Assembly: GCA_023411115.1 (NCBI GenBank)
Contig: JAEYPF010000016.1
Span: forward strand, 124,001 to 188,000
DNA length: 64,000 nt
Direction: 5' to 3'
Source: Methanobacteriota archaeon
GTDB lineage: Archaea > Methanobacteriota > Methanobacteria > Methanobacteriales > Methanobacteriaceae
In this document: in pieces, positions 35,401 to 44,163 of the stretch
Numbering within the stretch: position 1 is the stretch's first letter
Layout: every line of letters begins with the position of its first letter
Position numbers and translations under genes: made by a program
The notes under the pieces: model-generated
Databases searched by the model: none
Told to the model about the DNA's origin: nothing
What the model saw: only the letters and a program-made list of their open reading frames with translations

Positions 35401-38400
35401 GATTTAGCTTAAATTCAGTCTCTTTATCTTCAGATACAATGGATATATCTTTTAATAAAGCCTCTGGATTCTTCATAATCTTATCAACAACAACTGCAAT
35501 ACTTTGAATGAAAGTTTCCATGAGGTTCTCCGAATATATAGCGTTGTTATACTGTGAAACTATTTTAAATTGATCTTCAGTGTCTTCAATAGCAATTGAT
35601 AATTTAAATTTAGGAACTTCTAACTCTAAACTTTCTAATTCTGTTTTTTTACCATTAATTTCCATAGTGCTTACAACACCAGTTTGATAGGCATATAAAA
35701 ACTCAGGTAAAATTTCATATTTATCAGAAATCTTTGTAAAAGGATAACATTCATATTTCATAACATCAAGCAAAGAATCCCGCACACTAGCTAAGAAATC
35801 TAACGCGTTTTTATCTGTATCTATTTTTAGGGCATATGGTAGCGTTTTTACCATCATGGCAAGGCTATTTTGGTATTTAATATCACTTCTACCGCTGGAA
35901 ATTGTAGAAATCAAAATATTTTTATTATAAACAAATTTACTCAAAGTAAATAAAGTAGCTGCTAAAAATAAGTTATTAGGTGTAATAGCCATGTCTTTAC
36001 AAAATCCTTCAATATTTAATTTATCAAGGGGGACAAAGATTTCACCCATGTTTCCCTCTTCCTCTTTACCACTTATATCAGGAGAAATGACAGTTACACC
36101 GTCGGATTTGACGATTTTATCTTCAAAATAGGTTTCTGCTTCTTTGTATAGCTCGCTCTTTTGAGCTTCAATTTCATCTAAACTCAGATCAAAGCCTGTG
36201 AATTCCTCTTGATCCACAACTCCACCATCATATATAATTGCCAGATCCTTTAAGAAAATGTCTAAAGAACCGCCATCAAGGATTACATGATGGAAATCAC
36301 ATAGCAAACATACTTCTTCTTCATTTTTATAAATTACAAACCTGAATAGCTGGTCACCAATTAATGAAAATGGCTGTACAAAATCTTTTTTAATTTTATC
36401 GTTAACTGCACCATCATAAATGTCTACATCAATGTTTAAATCATCCAATCGCTCTTGACAGACAACACCATCTTTTACAACAAGCTTTGTTTTAATATAT
36501 GTGTGCTTGTCCACAGTCTCAATAACAGCTCTCCTTAATCTTTCTGGATCTATGCCTTTTTCAAGATGTAAGCATTTTGGAATATTATATATAAGCTTTT
36601 CAGGATTTTTCACGCAATCAAAATATATTCCCATTTGACTTTGAGTCAAAGGATACAATCTTTGCTTCTCGTATTTCTTTTCTTCGACAACTGATGATGA
36701 TGAAACTTCATTTGCTATTTCACGTATATTCCTTGCCCTCATTACGTTTGTTACACTAATACTAACCCCAAATTTCTGTGAAATCTTCGCCACTAACTTG
36801 AGAACAGATAAAGAAGTAAGGCCTAACTGAAATAAATCTGTTATTACGCCAAAATTGGCTGTGTCTAAAATATCTGAACACATATTAAAAATATCTTTTT
36901 CTAAATCAGTTTCAGGAGATATAATCCCCTCAAGCCCATAATCATCAATTTCAGGATCTGGGAAGTTCTTTAAATCTGTTTTTCCGTTGGGGGTCATTGG
37001 AAACTCATCCATTTTAATAAAATAGGACGGCACCATATAGGCAGGTAATTTATTTATGAGGGTGTTTCTTAAATCGCCGATGTCAATTTCCTGATCCTCA
37101 GTAAAATAGGCACATAAATGCTCAGTATCCTGCACAGTTTTAACCATGGCAAATGCGGATTTAACACCATTGCATTCTGTAATTGCATTTTCAACTTCAC
37201 CAAGTTCAATTCTTAAACCCCTGAGCTTAATCTGGTTATCCATTCGACCTAAAACATATAATTCACCAGTACTGTCCCTTTTAGCCAGGTCTCCTGTGTT
37301 ATAATAACGAAGACCATTGTACATGATAAATCGCTCTTTAGTGAGATCTTCATTATTCCAGTAACCTCGAGCAACTCCTGCGCCAGCTACGTACAGCTCA
37401 CCCACCACGTTATAAGGTAAAGGATTGGCATCCATATCCATAATTTTATCTGTGACGTTCAGGAGAGTTTCACCAGCAGAAATATCATCGCTGGTTATTA
37501 ATTTTCCGTGTGATGCAATTGTGATCTCAGTTGGGCCGTAGGAATTGTAAATTTCAGCGTCGGTGTATTTTGAAAGTACGTTGTAAAGCTGGGGAGGGAA
37601 GGTTTCACCCCCTACAATTATCACATTACATTTAGGCACCATTTTCTGAATTTCCTCAATTTCTAAGTACTGTAAGAGTCTGGTCGGTGTTCCACCAAAC
37701 GCATCTGCCCCTGTTTCTTCAAATAATTTTGAAAGTTCTATAGGATTTATCGCCTGTTCTTCATTTGCAAGTACAACAGGCATTCCGTTCATAATTGTTG
37801 CGAAAATTTCACGCAGGAATACGATGAATGATACCGTTGATATCGATATCATTTTACTTGCTTTGGTCACTAACGCGTGAATAGGAATGTTTTGAGTATC
37901 TGGAGAAACGTAATTAGTGATACCTCCATGAGTTAACATTACACCTTTAGGTTTTCCTGTCGAACCAGAAGTATAAATTAGATAACACAGATTTTCATGG
38001 GTTAATTCAGGATTTGGGTTTTCTTCATTTTCTTCTAAAAGTAATTCATCTACATCTAATGCATTAGGTAAATTAGCTTTAGTTACAATGTATTTTGCAT
38101 CACTATCTTCCAGAACTTGATTTATCCTTTCTTCAGGATATTCCGGGTCAACAGGGATAAAAGCACAACCTGCTTTCATGATACCGAGCATAGTGGCAAT
38201 GAGACGGCTGTCACGCTTTAGCATAAACATTATTCTATCTTCTACATTAATGCCTCGCTTAATCAATGCATTTGCTATGCGGTTAGCTTTTTTATTCAGT
38301 TCGTCATAAGTAAATTCACCATCTTCAGCAATTAAAGCTACTTCATCCCTGATTTGCGCTACCTGCCTTTCAAAGAGCTTATTTAATAATGGTTCTTCCA

Positions 38401-40396
38401 CCCTGTTTATCTTAAAGTCCTCTTCTTTTTCATCTTCTGGTAAAATAGAAATATCTTTAAGCAGTGCATGTGGATTTTGTGTTAGTTTAGTTACAAGGAT
38501 TTTAATACTCTCTATGAATGTTTCAATTATATCTTCACTGTAAAGCGCGTCATTATAATAAGAAACTATTTTAAAATCATTATCGTTGTCCTCAATACAA
38601 ACTGTCAGTTTAGGTAATTCCAAATTTTCCTCATTTATACTGCCTGTAAGCCCAAAAACATACAAAAATTCAGGTAAAACATAATTTTTACTGGAAATCC
38701 TGGTAAAAGGATAGTAATCGTAATTTACGACTTCAAGAAGGGAGTTCTGTATACCCTGTAAATAATCCTTCACTGGTTTATCTGTGTCAATATTTACAGC
38801 AAAAGGTAATTCCTGACCTATATTTATGTTATTAGAAATAATGGAGATTAATATATCTTTACTGAATACAAATTTAGCCAGAGCAAAGAGAGTAGCTGAT
38901 AAAATTAGATCATTAGGGCCAATTCCATTATCTCTGCAAAATTTTCCAATATTTAATTTATCAATGGAAATAAAACTCTCTTTTAATGATCCCTCTTCCT
39001 CTTTACCGTGAATGTCGGAAGAAATGGCTGATGCGCCGTCACTATTTTTTATCATGTTTTTGAAATATTTTTCAGCGTCATAGAATGAGCTTGTTTCTAT
39101 TTTAAACTCATCACAAGCCTTATTTGGGTTATCTGCGATATCACAAAGTAGTGTTTGTATATTTTCCACCATATCTGAAATTTGCGCATCAGTGAAACAG
39201 TCTTTGTTGTATTCAATTTGTAAAAGCTGTAAACCATCCTTATCCTTTAATGAGGGATTTACACGGATATGAAAAGGAAACTCACTCTTAGAATTATTAA
39301 ATAAATATTCTACATTTGCATCTGTTGAATTAGATACCATAGAATACATTGATAGCATTGCTGGATCTATGCCCTTTTGCTGTAATTTTGCGCCGTACGT
39401 ATTAAAAGATAATTTTCCATGTGTCAGGCCGTTTTTAAGCACTGATTTTGTATATAATAAAACCTCTTTAAATGACCTGTTTTTATCATAGTCCAGTCTA
39501 AGAGGCATCATATTTACAAACATGCCCAACATTTCATGAACGTCCTCTCCAAAATCCCTACCATGATATACACTGTTCCATACCAGTTCTTCACTGCATG
39601 TACTTTTTGCAAAGTACATTGATACAGCAGATAATGCCAGTACAAAGGGAGATATCCTTACACCGTCGACCATTGATAATTTCTTTAATTTTTCTGTTAA
39701 TTGTGGACCTAGACTCAAATAACTCCTGTTGATCCTTAGATCATCTGATGAATACCAATCCTTTGAATATCCATCTAAGTTAGAAAGCCAGAATTTTTCA
39801 TCTTCCTTTGCTTCTTCACTCAAAAGATATTCCTTTTCTTTTTTTACGTACTCCCTATATGAAATGTTGGATGGTTGATATTCTTCTCCATTTTTAAAAG
39901 CAAGAACACAATCTTCCAGATTTTTTGCAAAAATACCCACAGAGCTTCCATCCATGATGATATGGTGAGTACAGCCCAATACAATAGATTCTTTTCTGGT
40001 TTTCAGGACTATAAACTGATAGAGGGGCGCGTCAAAGATTTCATTAAAGGGCTTTTGCGCAAATTCATGGATGAAATCATTGATTTCATCTTCACTTTTA
40101 TCAGACATATCAATACATGAAAAGGATTTCTTTTTTTCAGAGGCATAGTACTGCATAAAATTCATATGCTGGTCTTTTTTAATGCGTAAATCCAAATTCC
40201 CACTTATAATAGTATTTAAAGCTTTTTTAACATACTCTTCATATTTTAAGGGGAATTTACATTTAAATGAAAGAACATAAGTTTCATTACTTGGTTTACT
40301 AATCTCAGTTATAATGGTCCTCTTTTGTGCATTTGATAAATCAAAGTAATCTACAAATTTTCCTTCTATATCTGCATTTATTCCAATTTTTTGCAT
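32486..40396 (-). CDS. Dimodular nonribosomal peptide synthetase, C-(half C)-A-T-C-A-T-R
   Basis: 2636 residues. C1 is about 1-435 (HHIIMDG at 144-150), with an extra C-terminal half condensation domain at about 440-665. A1 is about 674-1145 (TSGSTGKPKG at 809) and T1 has Ser1195. C2 is 1246-1670 (HHVILDG at 1369-1375), A2 about 1679-2145, T2 has Ser2193, and the terminal thioester reductase starts near 2265 (GATGFLG at 2275, YxxxK later). In A1 the position of the conserved substrate Asp is Ile858, whereas A2 keeps Asp1859. An N-terminal C domain suggests an acylated starter or a peptide acceptor, and the reductase suggests release as aldehyde or alcohol. The ribosome binding site GGGGTTGA overlaps the end of the phosphopantetheinyl transferase gene. 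Confidence 0.93.
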   Translation of the reverse strand: MQKIGINADIEGKFVDYFDLSNAQKRTIITEISKPSNETYVLSFKCKFPLKYEEYVKKALNTIISGNLDLRIKKDQHMNFMQYYASEKKKSFSCIDMSDKSEDEINDFIHEFAQKPFNEIFDAPLYQFIVLKTRKESIVLGCTHHIIMDGSSVGIFAKNLEDCVLAFKNGEEYQPSNISYREYVKKEKEYLLSEEAKEDEKFWLSNLDGYSKDWYSSDDLRINRSYLSLGPQLTEKLKKLSMVDGVRISPFVLALSAVSMYFAKSTCSEELVWNSVYHGRDFGEDVHEMLGMFVNMMPLRLDYDKNRSFKEVLLYTKSVLKNGLTHGKLSFNTYGAKLQQKGIDPAMLSMYSMVSNSTDANVEYLFNNSKSEFPFHIRVNPSLKDKDGLQLLQIEYNKDCFTDAQISDMVENIQTLLCDIADNPNKACDEFKIETSSFYDAEKYFKNMIKNSDGASAISSDIHGKEEEGSLKESFISIDKLNIGKFCRDNGIGPNDLILSATLFALAKFVFSKDILISIISNNINIGQELPFAVNIDTDKPVKDYLQGIQNSLLEVVNYDYYPFTRISSKNYVLPEFLYVFGLTGSINEENLELPKLTVCIEDNDNDFKIVSYYNDALYSEDIIETFIESIKILVTKLTQNPHALLKDISILPEDEKEEDFKINRVEEPLLNKLFERQVAQIRDEVALIAEDGEFTYDELNKKANRIANALIKRGINVEDRIMFMLKRDSRLIATMLGIMKAGCAFIPVDPEYPEERINQVLEDSDAKYIVTKANLPNALDVDELLLEENEENPNPELTHENLCYLIYTSGSTGKPKGVMLTHGGITNYVSPDTQNIPIHALVTKASKMISISTVSFIVFLREIFATIMNGMPVVLANEEQAINPIELSKLFEETGADAFGGTPTRLLQYLEIEEIQKMVPKCNVIIVGGETFPPQLYNVLSKYTDAEIYNSYGPTEITIASHGKLITSDDISAGETLLNVTDKIMDMDANPLPYNVVGELYVAGAGVARGYWNNEDLTKERFIMYNGLRYYNTGDLAKRDSTGELYVLGRMDNQIKLRGLRIELGEVENAITECNGVKSAFAMVKTVQDTEHLCAYFTEDQEIDIGDLRNTLINKLPAYMVPSYFIKMDEFPMTPNGKTDLKNFPDPEIDDYGLEGIISPETDLEKDIFNMCSDILDTANFGVITDLFQLGLTSLSVLKLVAKISQKFGVSISVTNVMRARNIREIANEVSSSSVVEEKKYEKQRLYPLTQSQMGIYFDCVKNPEKLIYNIPKCLHLEKGIDPERLRRAVIETVDKHTYIKTKLVVKDGVVCQERLDDLNIDVDIYDGAVNDKIKKDFVQPFSLIGDQLFRFVIYKNEEEVCLLCDFHHVILDGGSLDIFLKDLAIIYDGGVVDQEEFTGFDLSLDEIEAQKSELYKEAETYFEDKIVKSDGVTVISPDISGKEEEGNMGEIFVPLDKLNIEGFCKDMAITPNNLFLAATLFTLSKFVYNKNILISTISSGRSDIKYQNSLAMMVKTLPYALKIDTDKNALDFLASVRDSLLDVMKYECYPFTKISDKYEILPEFLYAYQTGVVSTMEINGKKTELESLELEVPKFKLSIAIEDTEDQFKIVSQYNNAIYSENLMETFIQSIAVVVDKIMKNPEALLKDISIVSEDKETEFKLNPVNEQLLNKAFEKQVGQSRDKIALVAKDGKFTYDELNRKANRIANALIRRGTSIEDRIMFIMRRDSRLIATMLGIMKAGCAFIPVDPEYPEERIKHVLEDSEAKFIITDGSLSGGLNVDELLSEDNEENPIPDITPENLCYMIYTSGSTGKPKGVMLTHAGITNYVYPSSENCYVEFIANNLNNYLSLTTVSFDVFIEEIFVPLMNGLSVILANDEETTNPLLLAKLMEQEKIEGISVTPSRLLQYLELEDMIKVLPDCKCVIVGGEGFPPQLYGILSKYTDARIYNSYGPTEITIASHGKLLSGDNVAVGKTLFNVVDMIADADGNPLPHGVVGELYVGGAGVSRGYWNLDKKNKEQFVVIDGVTYYKTGDFAKKEETGEVFILGRLDNQIKLRGLRIEIGEIESAISNYEDIKSVAVLIKKVSSNDHLCAYFAADTKIDIEDLKMHLKSKLTKYMVPTVFLQLDELPQTPNGKTDLKALPEPVLAEREYIAPENDIEKFFAETFSKVLDIPKIGATDNFFDLGGTSLLATKIIVEGINNNYDISYGDIFSHQTPRELAKSIMHTEDSKDISEHEEFAYSEIDKLLEKNTIENFREGQLEEVGNVLLTGATGFLGIHILRDFLENETGMIYCMLRRGRRRTGLEERLKALLFYYFSESYEDLFGSRIHIIEGDISNKSDFNKALDFPIDTVINCAANVKHYASGTQIEDINVGGVVNALEFCKKKDTKFVQISTVSVGGWSVNNVPPLDMVFNEKTLFMGQNLDHKYIYSKFKAECIVLEAVLEGLNAKIMRVGNLMARNEDSEFQINFETNAFINSLKSYSVIGKIPYVTMGSETELTPIDTTARAILSLTKTPKECVVFHPYNNHSIYISDVVEIMNELGLNIVGTEENEFNNALAETMKDESKSTALSGIITTIKKGAGNDKVVIPAVNEYTTQILYRLGFKWPLTTDKYLATFIEYLKEMDFFDVD

Positions 40397-40402
40397 TGTA
40401 AT

Positions 40403-41065
40403 TCAACCCCATATATCATGTAACTTAATTAACTCAGGTTCCTTTATTTTGCCTTGAGAACATACTCCCAGCATATATTCCATTCCACAAACATTCCAGA
40501 GTCCGAATTTACCTGTATTTTCGTTGTGTATCAACTTTATTTCATCGTTAATTTCTATACAAAATTCGTCAAGTGCAAGCCTAAATCCTAAGCCCGTCAT
40601 CTTCATATAACTCTCTTTTAATACCCATAATTCAAAAAAAGCTTTATTTTTATTGCTGTTATTTAAAATATAGTCATATTCCTTTCCATAGAAAAATTGT
40701 TTTGCTAGATTTAAATCTATATTATGAATATACTCAATATCTACACCAACTGGAGTATCAGAAACCGCACATGCTACATATGATTGTGAATGTGAAAGAT
40801 TGAAATGCACATCAGAATAATATTTTAGATAAGGTTTACCATGGTTATCTATGTCAAATACAGGATCAAAGATTCCAATTTTGCCTAAAGTATGATTTAG
40901 GAGAATCTCTACCCCCACAGATAGTTTTTTATCTTTTTCATGGAGATACCTGCTGGACTTTTTTATTCTCTCCATTGATATAGAGCCATGTATTCTATTG
41001 AAATCAAGCTCTGACACATCCATGTAGTACAGAAGCATTTTTCTCACATCAAATTTATTTATCAA
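40403..41065 (-). CDS. Sfp-type 4'-phosphopantetheinyl transferase
   Basis: The product has 220 residues from the TTG at 41065, or 211 from the ATG at 41038, which follows GATGTGAG and gives the more usual N-terminus MLLYYMDVSEL. The family motifs VGVDIEYI and FFELWVLKESYMKMTGLGF are present, along with FNLSHSQSYVACAVS. It loads phosphopantetheine onto Ser1195 and Ser2193 of the NRPS encoded six bases downstream. First gene of the operon; a TATA-like TATAAATTTAG lies upstream near 41112-41122 on this strand. Archaea have no need of such an enzyme for fatty-acid synthesis, so a dedicated role is likely. Confidence 0.92.
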   Translation of the reverse strand: MINKFDVRKMLLYYMDVSELDFNRIHGSISMERIKKSSRYLHEKDKKLSVGVEILLNHTLGKIGIFDPVFDIDNHGKPYLKYYSDVHFNLSHSQSYVACAVSDTPVGVDIEYIHNIDLNLAKQFFYGKEYDYILNNSNKNKAFFELWVLKESYMKMTGLGFRLALDEFCIEINDEIKLIHNENTGKFGLWNVCGMEYMLGVCSQGKIKEPELIKLHDIWG

Positions 41066-41391
41066 TGTATAATATTGTCAATTAATACTATTGGAGCACT
41101 ATATTTTTCTAAATTTATAGCAAAACCCTTAAATGGAAATCGTTTAACTAAGTACTTAAATCTATTGAATTTAGAGAAATTCAGAGAAAAACTGTTTGGA
41201 ATATTATTTAATTGTTAAACATGCATTAAACAGATTTAAAAAAAGGCATTATTACATAATGTTTGTTTAACTATTGCCTAAAAACTCATATTTAGACATA
41301 TTTATTGGCCTTTGATACAAAAAAGATCCTGTAAAATACGTATTTTATATAATCAGTATGAATTAATTTAAAAATTTCAAAAAAAATCACA
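41066..41391. promoter_or_regulatory. Upstream region of the NRPS operon
   Basis: 326 bases without a gene. On the minus strand a TATA-like TATAAATTTAG lies at about 41112-41122, and a palindromic TTAAGTACTTAA-like site lies near 41150-41160 upstream of it, which could bind a regulator. The remainder is AT-rich. Confidence 0.45.
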
Positions 41392-41577
41392 TTAAGGTAT
41401 ATATCTCATTCTAAGCACATTAAATCCAATTGCTACTGCAAATAACGTTAATCGATCATAGATACCTATAACGTTGAATAAAGTAGCTACAAGCGCTGAA
41501 ATTCCAACTGCTGCATGTACAATTCGGTTTTTCTTGTCAGAGAAATAAGATTTTAATCCTCGAACTATTCTTTTCAT
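41392..41577 (-). CDS. Small membrane protein, unknown
   Basis: This 61-residue basic protein has two hydrophobic stretches (about 20-38 IVHAAVGISALVATLFNVIG and 41-56). I recognise no family. A purine-rich GGGGGAAAGAG precedes the ATG. It is on the NRPS operon's strand but 326 bases upstream and probably a separate transcript; clustered GATATATC-like motifs lie before it near 41609-41645. Confidence 0.55.
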   Translation of the reverse strand: MKRIVRGLKSYFSDKKNRIVHAAVGISALVATLFNVIGIYDRLTLFAVAIGFNVLRMRYIP

Positions 41578-41795
41578 GATACTCTTTCCCCCATTATATC
41601 AGTTTTCAATATATCAATTTTAGATATATCATAATTGGATATAATTGTATATAAACATTGTGGTCAAATAATTACATTTAAAAAACTTGTAATATTTGAG
41701 AATTTCAAAAACACATCTTGATTTATATATTACTTTTAATCTAGTAATCATCAGTTAGCACTAAGTGAAAAAATGGAGTTAAATGAGGTGATTTA

Positions 41796-42716
41796 ATGAC
41801 TTGCCCTAGTTGTGAAGAATATGCGGGAAAAGCTAAATTTTGTCCAGAATGTGGAGAAGAAATAAAACTTGTTGCTGAAATCCAAACAAATTGCCCAAAT
41901 TGTGGGGAAAACGTTAAAGGTGCCAAATTTTGCCCTGGATGTGGCGAATCAATAGAATTAGTTCAAGAAGCAGATCCTGTTGGATCCCCTGCTGTGGTTC
42001 CAACAGAAGTAGAAAGCCGCAACACAAGTAAATATTCAGTTCAAGCCTTTTTAGATAAAACTGCTGAAAAATTTGAAGGTAATGAAGTATTCGAGCTTGA
42101 AAATGATTATCTTCTTGATATTAACCTCGATGGTAAAGTTTGGGCAAAACTGGGATCCATGGTGGCTTACACTGGCGAGATAAAATTTAAAAAACAGAGT
42201 TCTCTTGAAGGCGGAATTGATAAATTTATAATGAAAAAAGTAAGTGGTGAAAACAGTAAGCTCATGTCAGCAAAAGGATACGGCAACGTATTTTTAGCCG
42301 ATAAAGGTAAAAAAATAACCATTCTAAACCTTGAAGGAAGCAGATTATACGTAAATGGAAATGATATCCTTGCATTTGAAGAAAACATAGACTGGGACAT
42401 AAAGATGATGTCCAGTGCAGGTATGATGTCTGGAGGAATGTTCAACATAAGACTGCAAGGATACGGAATGATCGCAATAACAACCCACTACACCCCTATA
42501 ACACTTGCAGTAACCCCCGATAGACCAGTTTATACTGATCCAAATGCAACTGTAGCGTGGTCTGATGGCCTATCCATTGATTACAGAACAGATATGAATT
42601 TAGGTACATTACTAGGTAGAGGGAGCGGTGAAACATTCCAGATGGCCTTTAGAGGTAACGGTTTCGTGATTGTTCAGCCATACGAAGAAATTGCTGACGG
42701 TCTCGGTAAAATTTAA
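41796..42716 (+). CDS. AIM24-family protein with two N-terminal zinc ribbons
   Basis: The 306-residue protein begins with two CxxC...CPxCG ribbons (residues 3-25 and 32-53). An AIM24/DUF124 domain follows (about 90-300), recognised by WAKLGSMVAYTGEIKF, GYGNVFLADKGKKITILNL and GRGSGETFQMAFRGNGFVIVQP. AIM24 relatives occur in all domains of life; bacterial members form trimers and no enzyme activity is known. TTTATATAT at about 41721 and GAGGTGATTTA before the ATG give a clear promoter and ribosome binding site. Function is unknown. Confidence 0.85.
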   Translation: MTCPSCEEYAGKAKFCPECGEEIKLVAEIQTNCPNCGENVKGAKFCPGCGESIELVQEADPVGSPAVVPTEVESRNTSKYSVQAFLDKTAEKFEGNEVFELENDYLLDINLDGKVWAKLGSMVAYTGEIKFKKQSSLEGGIDKFIMKKVSGENSKLMSAKGYGNVFLADKGKKITILNLEGSRLYVNGNDILAFEENIDWDIKMMSSAGMMSGGMFNIRLQGYGMIAITTHYTPITLAVTPDRPVYTDPNATVAWSDGLSIDYRTDMNLGTLLGRGSGETFQMAFRGNGFVIVQPYEEIADGLGKI

Positions 42717-43027
42717 ATTAATATCAGTATAAAGTCAAGCTAAAAAATTTTTATTGACTTTATATCCTATTTTTATTTGGAATCTAATTTTAATACATTT
42801 AAATGATTTTATTTTGATATGCAATGACAGATATACATTTAATTCTAACATTAACTAGACAAGAAATTTAGAATTATTCTAAATTAAATCCTGTGAATTA
42901 CTGAAAAACTGTAACATATGAGATTTATATTAAATAAAAACAAAACAGCTTAAATAATATATACAGGCATACTAATTGAAAATGAACTATCTAATGTTTA
43001 CAAATAAAGTTAAATAAGGTGGATTCA
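42717..43027. other. AT-rich intergenic region before cofH
   Basis: No gene is visible. TAATATATACAGG near 42954 is a plausible TATA element for cofH, and AAGGTGGATTC at 43016 is its ribosome binding site. Confidence 0.5.
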
Positions 43028-44074
43028 ATGATGGAAGACATATATGAACGTTCTCTTGCTGGAGAAATTACAAAAGAAGACGCTTTGAAGCTAATAAATT
43101 CAAATCCATTCCAATTATTCGAAGTGGCAGATAATTTACGTAAGGAAATCGTTGGAGATGAAGTTACCTTTGTCACCAATAAAGCTATAGATATCACAGA
43201 TCACTGCATGATTGGATGTGCTTTTTGCTCTTTCAGGGATCATATTGGATACGAAATGACAACTGACGAGATATTACAAAGCATTGGAGAAGCAAAAGAA
43301 ATAGGAGCCACTGAAATCTGTTTATTTGGCGGTATTATGCCCCATATGACCGTAGACTATTATTGTGACCTTATCAGCACTATTAAATTAGAATACGATA
43401 TTTGTCTTCATGCATTGTCTCCTGTAGAAATTTATCAAACTGCAAAATCATCAGAAATGACCACCATGGATGCTTTGAAAGCTCTTAAAAATGCAGGAAT
43501 GGACACCATGACAGGGGCATCTGCAGAAATCCTTGTGGATTCTGTCAGGGAACAGATATGTCCTAAAAAAGTTACAACTTCACAATGGGTGAATATCATT
43601 AAAGAAGCCCATAATTTAGGAATTCCAACCACATCCACCATTATGTACGGCAGCATAGAAACATGGGAAGATCGAATTGACCACATTATGATACTGAGAG
43701 ATATACAGCGTGAAACAGGAGGCTTTACAGAACTCGTTCCTCTGACTTTTTTAAACCAAAACAACACACTGGGTCAGGTATCAGAGGAAGCAAGTGGAAT
43801 GGATGATCTGAAGATGCATGCCATTTCAAGAGTAATTCTCGGAAGAGACATGCCTAATATTCAGGTTTCCTGGGTAAAAATGGGTCTCAGAACATCACAA
43901 ATAGCTCTCTGCTGCGGTGCAAATGATCTTGGCGGCACCATGATGGAAGACAAAATATCAGTAGCTGCAGGCGCGTCTCATGGAGAATATCTACCTCAAA
44001 AGCAGATGATCACAACAATAGAAGCCATAGGACGTATTCCTGTAGAGCGCACCACAACTTATGAACGTGTTTAA
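43028..44074 (+). CDS. cofH: FO synthase subunit CofH (radical SAM)
   Basis: The ATG at 43028 follows GGTGG at normal spacing; the GTG at 43019 lies within that site. The 348-residue protein has the radical-SAM motif CMIGCAFC and the CofH signatures KAIDITDHC, GATEICLFGGIMP, LHALSPVEI, MDTMTGASAEIL and GGFTELVPLTFL. CofH transfers the tyrosine-derived 4-hydroxybenzyl radical onto 5-amino-6-ribitylaminouracil, the first half of FO formation for coenzyme F420. CofG is not in this window. A ThiF-like gene follows. Confidence 0.92.
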   Translation: MMEDIYERSLAGEITKEDALKLINSNPFQLFEVADNLRKEIVGDEVTFVTNKAIDITDHCMIGCAFCSFRDHIGYEMTTDEILQSIGEAKEIGATEICLFGGIMPHMTVDYYCDLISTIKLEYDICLHALSPVEIYQTAKSSEMTTMDALKALKNAGMDTMTGASAEILVDSVREQICPKKVTTSQWVNIIKEAHNLGIPTTSTIMYGSIETWEDRIDHIMILRDIQRETGGFTELVPLTFLNQNNTLGQVSEEASGMDDLKMHAISRVILGRDMPNIQVSWVKMGLRTSQIALCCGANDLGGTMMEDKISVAAGASHGEYLPQKQMITTIEAIGRIPVERTTTYERV

Positions 44075-44163
44075 ATTAGTTATACAAAAAATTAAGTTAA
44101 TCTACGTTCTAAATTATTTTATTGTACAAAATTAATCTATAACTAAATTTCAGGAGCTTGAAT

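Noticed and set aside
32595..40120. Several plus-strand open frames opposite the NRPS gene
   Set aside because: All are shadows of well-conserved NRPS motifs on the minus strand and lack start signals.
41600..41650. Clustered GATATATC-like motifs before the small membrane gene as an operator array
   Set aside because: The region is very AT-rich and the motifs are imperfect; chance is a sufficient explanation.
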